NCBI RefSeq assembly: GCF_016703145.1
Contig: NZ_JADJCO010000002.1
Coordinates: forward strand, 310,001-374,000
Direction of reading: 5' to 3'
DNA: 64,000 nt
Source of the DNA: Ottowia sp.
GTDB taxonomy: Bacteria > Pseudomonadota > Gammaproteobacteria > Burkholderiales > Burkholderiaceae_C
Shown here in pieces: positions 62,693 to 64,000 of this stretch. The first letter of the stretch is position 1, and every line of letters begins with the position of its first letter. The notes beneath the pieces are model-generated. The model made no database searches and had not been told where the DNA came from. It saw only the letters and a list, made by a program, of their open reading frames with translations. The translations under genes were made by a program, and so were the position numbers.

Positions 62693-63005
62693 ACGGTGTG
62701 CAGCCTGTGGACGGGCTCGTGCTATCAGGCGTGCCAGGTATCGTGCTATCAGGCGTGGGACTATCGTGCTATCAGGCGTGCCAATCGCCCGCAAAGCCAA
62801 TGCGGGCGCGGGTTTCGGCCTCCCTTAACTTACCTAACTTAAATACTCTAACTTTTAGTAGAGGCGCCGCGCCCCGGTGGACAACCACCAAAAGGCAAAA
62901 CGCACCGCAGCCAAAAAGGCAAAAACAAGCCCCAGACCAAACCCAACACCAACCCCGTTCTGCAGAGCGACACCGGGCCACCTTTCCAGACCGGAGGGCC
63001 GCGCC
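62693..63005. other. Putative replication origin (oriV) of the ICE
   Basis: 313 bp between repA and parA without a supported gene. It contains the three iterons, then an AT-rich stretch (62825-62862) with three TAACTT direct repeats at 62826, 62835 and 62849 suited to strand opening, and a TGTGGAC sequence near 62706 resembling half a DnaA box. The right part leads to GGAGG, the parA ribosome-binding site. Confidence 0.65.
62717..62780. repeat. Three iterons downstream of repA
   Basis: TCGTGCTATCAGGCGTG occurs at 62717, 62741 and 62764, spaced 24 and 23 bases, in direct orientation. These are typical initiator-binding iterons. Confidence 0.85.
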
Positions 63006-63644
63006 ATGATCGTCGCGCTGCTCAACCAGAAAGGCGGCGTGGGCAAGACCACGCTTGCCACGCACATCGCCGGCGAGCTGGCGATGCGGGGGCAATCGGT
63101 CATCCTGCTGGATGCCGACCCGCAGGGTTCGTCGCTGGACTGGACGCAGCGCAGAAGCCAGCAAGGTCTTCCAAGGCTGTTCAGCGCCGTGGGCCTGGCA
63201 CGCGAAACCCTGCATCAGGAAGCGCCAGAACTCGCCAGGCGGGCTGATCACGTCGTCATTGATGGACCACCCAGGATTGCGGCCTTGGCGCGCTCTGCGC
63301 TGCTGGCGGCCGACCGGGTGCTGATCCCAGTGCAGCCCAGTCCCTACGACTTGTGGGCCAGCGCCGAGATGGTCGCGCTGATCCGCGAGGCGCAGGTGTT
63401 CCGGCCTGCTCTGCGCGCGGCCTTCGTCATCAACCGGCGCGTCAGCACCACCGTGATTGGGCGCGAAGCACGGCAGGCGCTCGCCGACCAGCCGCTGCCT
63501 GCGCTACGCGCGGAAGTGCATCAGCGCATCGTGTTCGCCGACAGCGTGGCCGCTGGCCGGCTCGCCCGCGAGACGGCGCCCGACAGCGCCGCTGCGCGAG
63601 AAATCACCGCCCTGGTGGACGAACTGCTGCGGTGGCCGACATGA
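63006..63644 (+). CDS. parA: ParA-family partition ATPase
   Basis: 212 residues. Deviant Walker A motif NQKGGVGKTTLATHIAGELA, LLDADPQGSSLDW, and VVIDGPPRIAALARSAL (Walker B). It is the short ParA type found in plasmids and ICEs, and pairs with a ribbon-helix-helix partner. The stop overlaps the next ATG by four bases. A GTG at 62877 could add 43 Lys/Pro-rich residues, but GGAGG before 63006 favours the short form. Confidence 0.95.
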   Translation: MIVALLNQKGGVGKTTLATHIAGELAMRGQSVILLDADPQGSSLDWTQRRSQQGLPRLFSAVGLARETLHQEAPELARRADHVVIDGPPRIAALARSALLAADRVLIPVQPSPYDLWASAEMVALIREAQVFRPALRAAFVINRRVSTTVIGREARQALADQPLPALRAEVHQRIVFADSVAAGRLARETAPDSAAAREITALVDELLRWPT

Positions 63645-63925
63645 CCGCGAAGCCGCCCCCCAACAGCAAACGCGCAGTCAAGCGCGTCGGCATCGGCGCG
63701 CGTCCGCCCGCGAATCCGCACGCCGAAGCGTGGATTCGCCAAGGCGATGCCGATGCACTCAACAAGGGCGACACCTACACCGCCCGCCTGACCCTCGACA
63801 TCACGCCCGCCATGCGCGCGCGCATCAAGGTATCGGCCTTCACGCAAGGCGTGACGGTGGCCGACCTGCTGCGCGCGCTACTGGAGCGGGAGTTTCCAGA
63901 ACACCGCAGGGAGAACAGGCCATGA
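63641..63925 (+). CDS. Small ribbon-helix-helix-like partner of ParA
   Basis: 94 residues. The C-terminal part TYTARLTLDITPAMRARIKVSAFTQGVTVADLLRALLEREFP is a beta strand followed by two helices, the RHH pattern of centromere-binding ParG/omega-type proteins. The N-terminus is basic and flexible (KPPPNSKRAVKRVGIGARPP). Its start overlaps parA and its stop overlaps the next gene, so the three are translationally coupled. Function as centromere-binding partner is inferred. Confidence 0.85.
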   Translation: MTAKPPPNSKRAVKRVGIGARPPANPHAEAWIRQGDADALNKGDTYTARLTLDITPAMRARIKVSAFTQGVTVADLLRALLEREFPEHRRENRP

Positions 63926-64000
63926 ACGCATCCGCTTTGCCTGCCGCCGCATCTGTTGCCATCGCGACCACGGCGGCACCGCCGCCATCTCTCACTGCAC
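63922..64000 (+). CDS. ICE protein, N-terminal fragment at window edge (DUF2840 expected)
   Basis: The ATG overlaps the preceding stop (ATGA) and reads MNASALPAAASVAIATTAAP to the window end. Only about 26 residues are visible, an Ala-rich leader. In Tn4371-like elements a DUF2840 gene usually follows the parA operon, so that is the expectation, not something seen. Confidence 0.5.
   Translation, partial: MNASALPAAASVAIATTAAPPPSLTA

Larger units (their letters stand above)
22536..64000. mobile_element. Tn4371-like integrative and conjugative element (left part; right end beyond window)
   Basis: A tyrosine integrase at the left boundary, a HigBA-type module, two DUF2958 genes, DUF932, ParB, DUF736, DUF2285, AlpA-like HTH, RepA, ParA and a small RHH protein occur in the order expected of a Tn4371-family ICE backbone, nearly all on the plus strand. 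About 22 kb of cargo (26.6-48.9 kb) lies between the integrase-side and DUF932-side backbone genes. Conjugation (relaxase, traG, trb) genes would follow beyond 64 kb. The left boundary is approximate. Confidence 0.8.

Overview
The window is Gram-negative and high-GC. It looks like a betaproteobacterium of the Burkholderiales, most likely Comamonadaceae (Acidovorax/Alicycliphilus/Delftia-like). The reasons are the gsp gene layout with a divergent gspC, a Burkholderiales-type trimeric porin, a Coq7 ubiquinone hydroxylase, and GC-rich intergenic repeats typical of that family. No rRNA, tRNA or CRISPR array was recognised. These assignments come from reading the sequence; no database search was run.

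Region 1 (1-22.5 kb) is chromosomal. It begins inside a type II secretion operon (gspG-H-I-J-K-L leftward, gspC divergent), followed by threonine deaminase ilvA. An AraC regulator then faces a rightward lipid/acyl-CoA cluster: two paralogous CoA-transferases with an unusual C-terminal extension, a fused enoyl-CoA hydratase/3-hydroxyacyl-CoA dehydrogenase, a thiolase, a type II NADH dehydrogenase, a WS/DGAT acyltransferase with a basic tail, and a bestrophin channel. A candidate anti-Shine-Dalgarno small RNA, an OsmC protein, coq7 and a frameshifted porin complete the region.

Region 2 (about 22.5 kb to the window end) is most of a Tn4371-like integrative and conjugative element (ICE) that continues past the right edge. 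Its backbone is a frameshifted tyrosine integrase, a toxin-antitoxin pair, DUF2958, DUF932, ParB, DUF736, a second DUF2958, a DUF2285 regulator, an AlpA-like HTH, RepA with downstream iterons, ParA and a ribbon-helix-helix partner. The parB gene is interrupted by a 3.7-kb RIT element carrying three tyrosine recombinases between 68-bp perfect inverted repeats. Removing exactly that segment restores a 690-residue ParB frame.

Region 3 (26.5-49 kb) is ICE cargo with a strong thiol/electrophile-stress flavour. It holds a glutathione S-transferase, short-chain dehydrogenases, a NhaA antiporter fused to a DsbA domain, an operon-linked UBP zinc finger and a cNMP-binding flavoprotein, a MexEF-OprN-like RND pump whose last gene overlaps ergothioneine genes egtD-egtB, a ChaC glutathione-degrading enzyme, a LysR regulator with an SDR-MFS operon, and TerC. 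A shared palindrome, GTCTCC-N5-GGAGAC, lies upstream of the GST, the pump operon and the SDR-MFS operon, with a degenerate copy at the LysR gene itself. This suggests one regulon controlled by that LysR protein. A streptomycin-6-phosphotransferase-like gene lies farther right in the ICE.

Four genes (porin, integrase, DUF427, ritB) and perhaps a fifth each need one extra base to restore the frame. This is either genuine decay or a systematic sequencing/assembly indel problem, and it should be checked before any of them is called a pseudogene.
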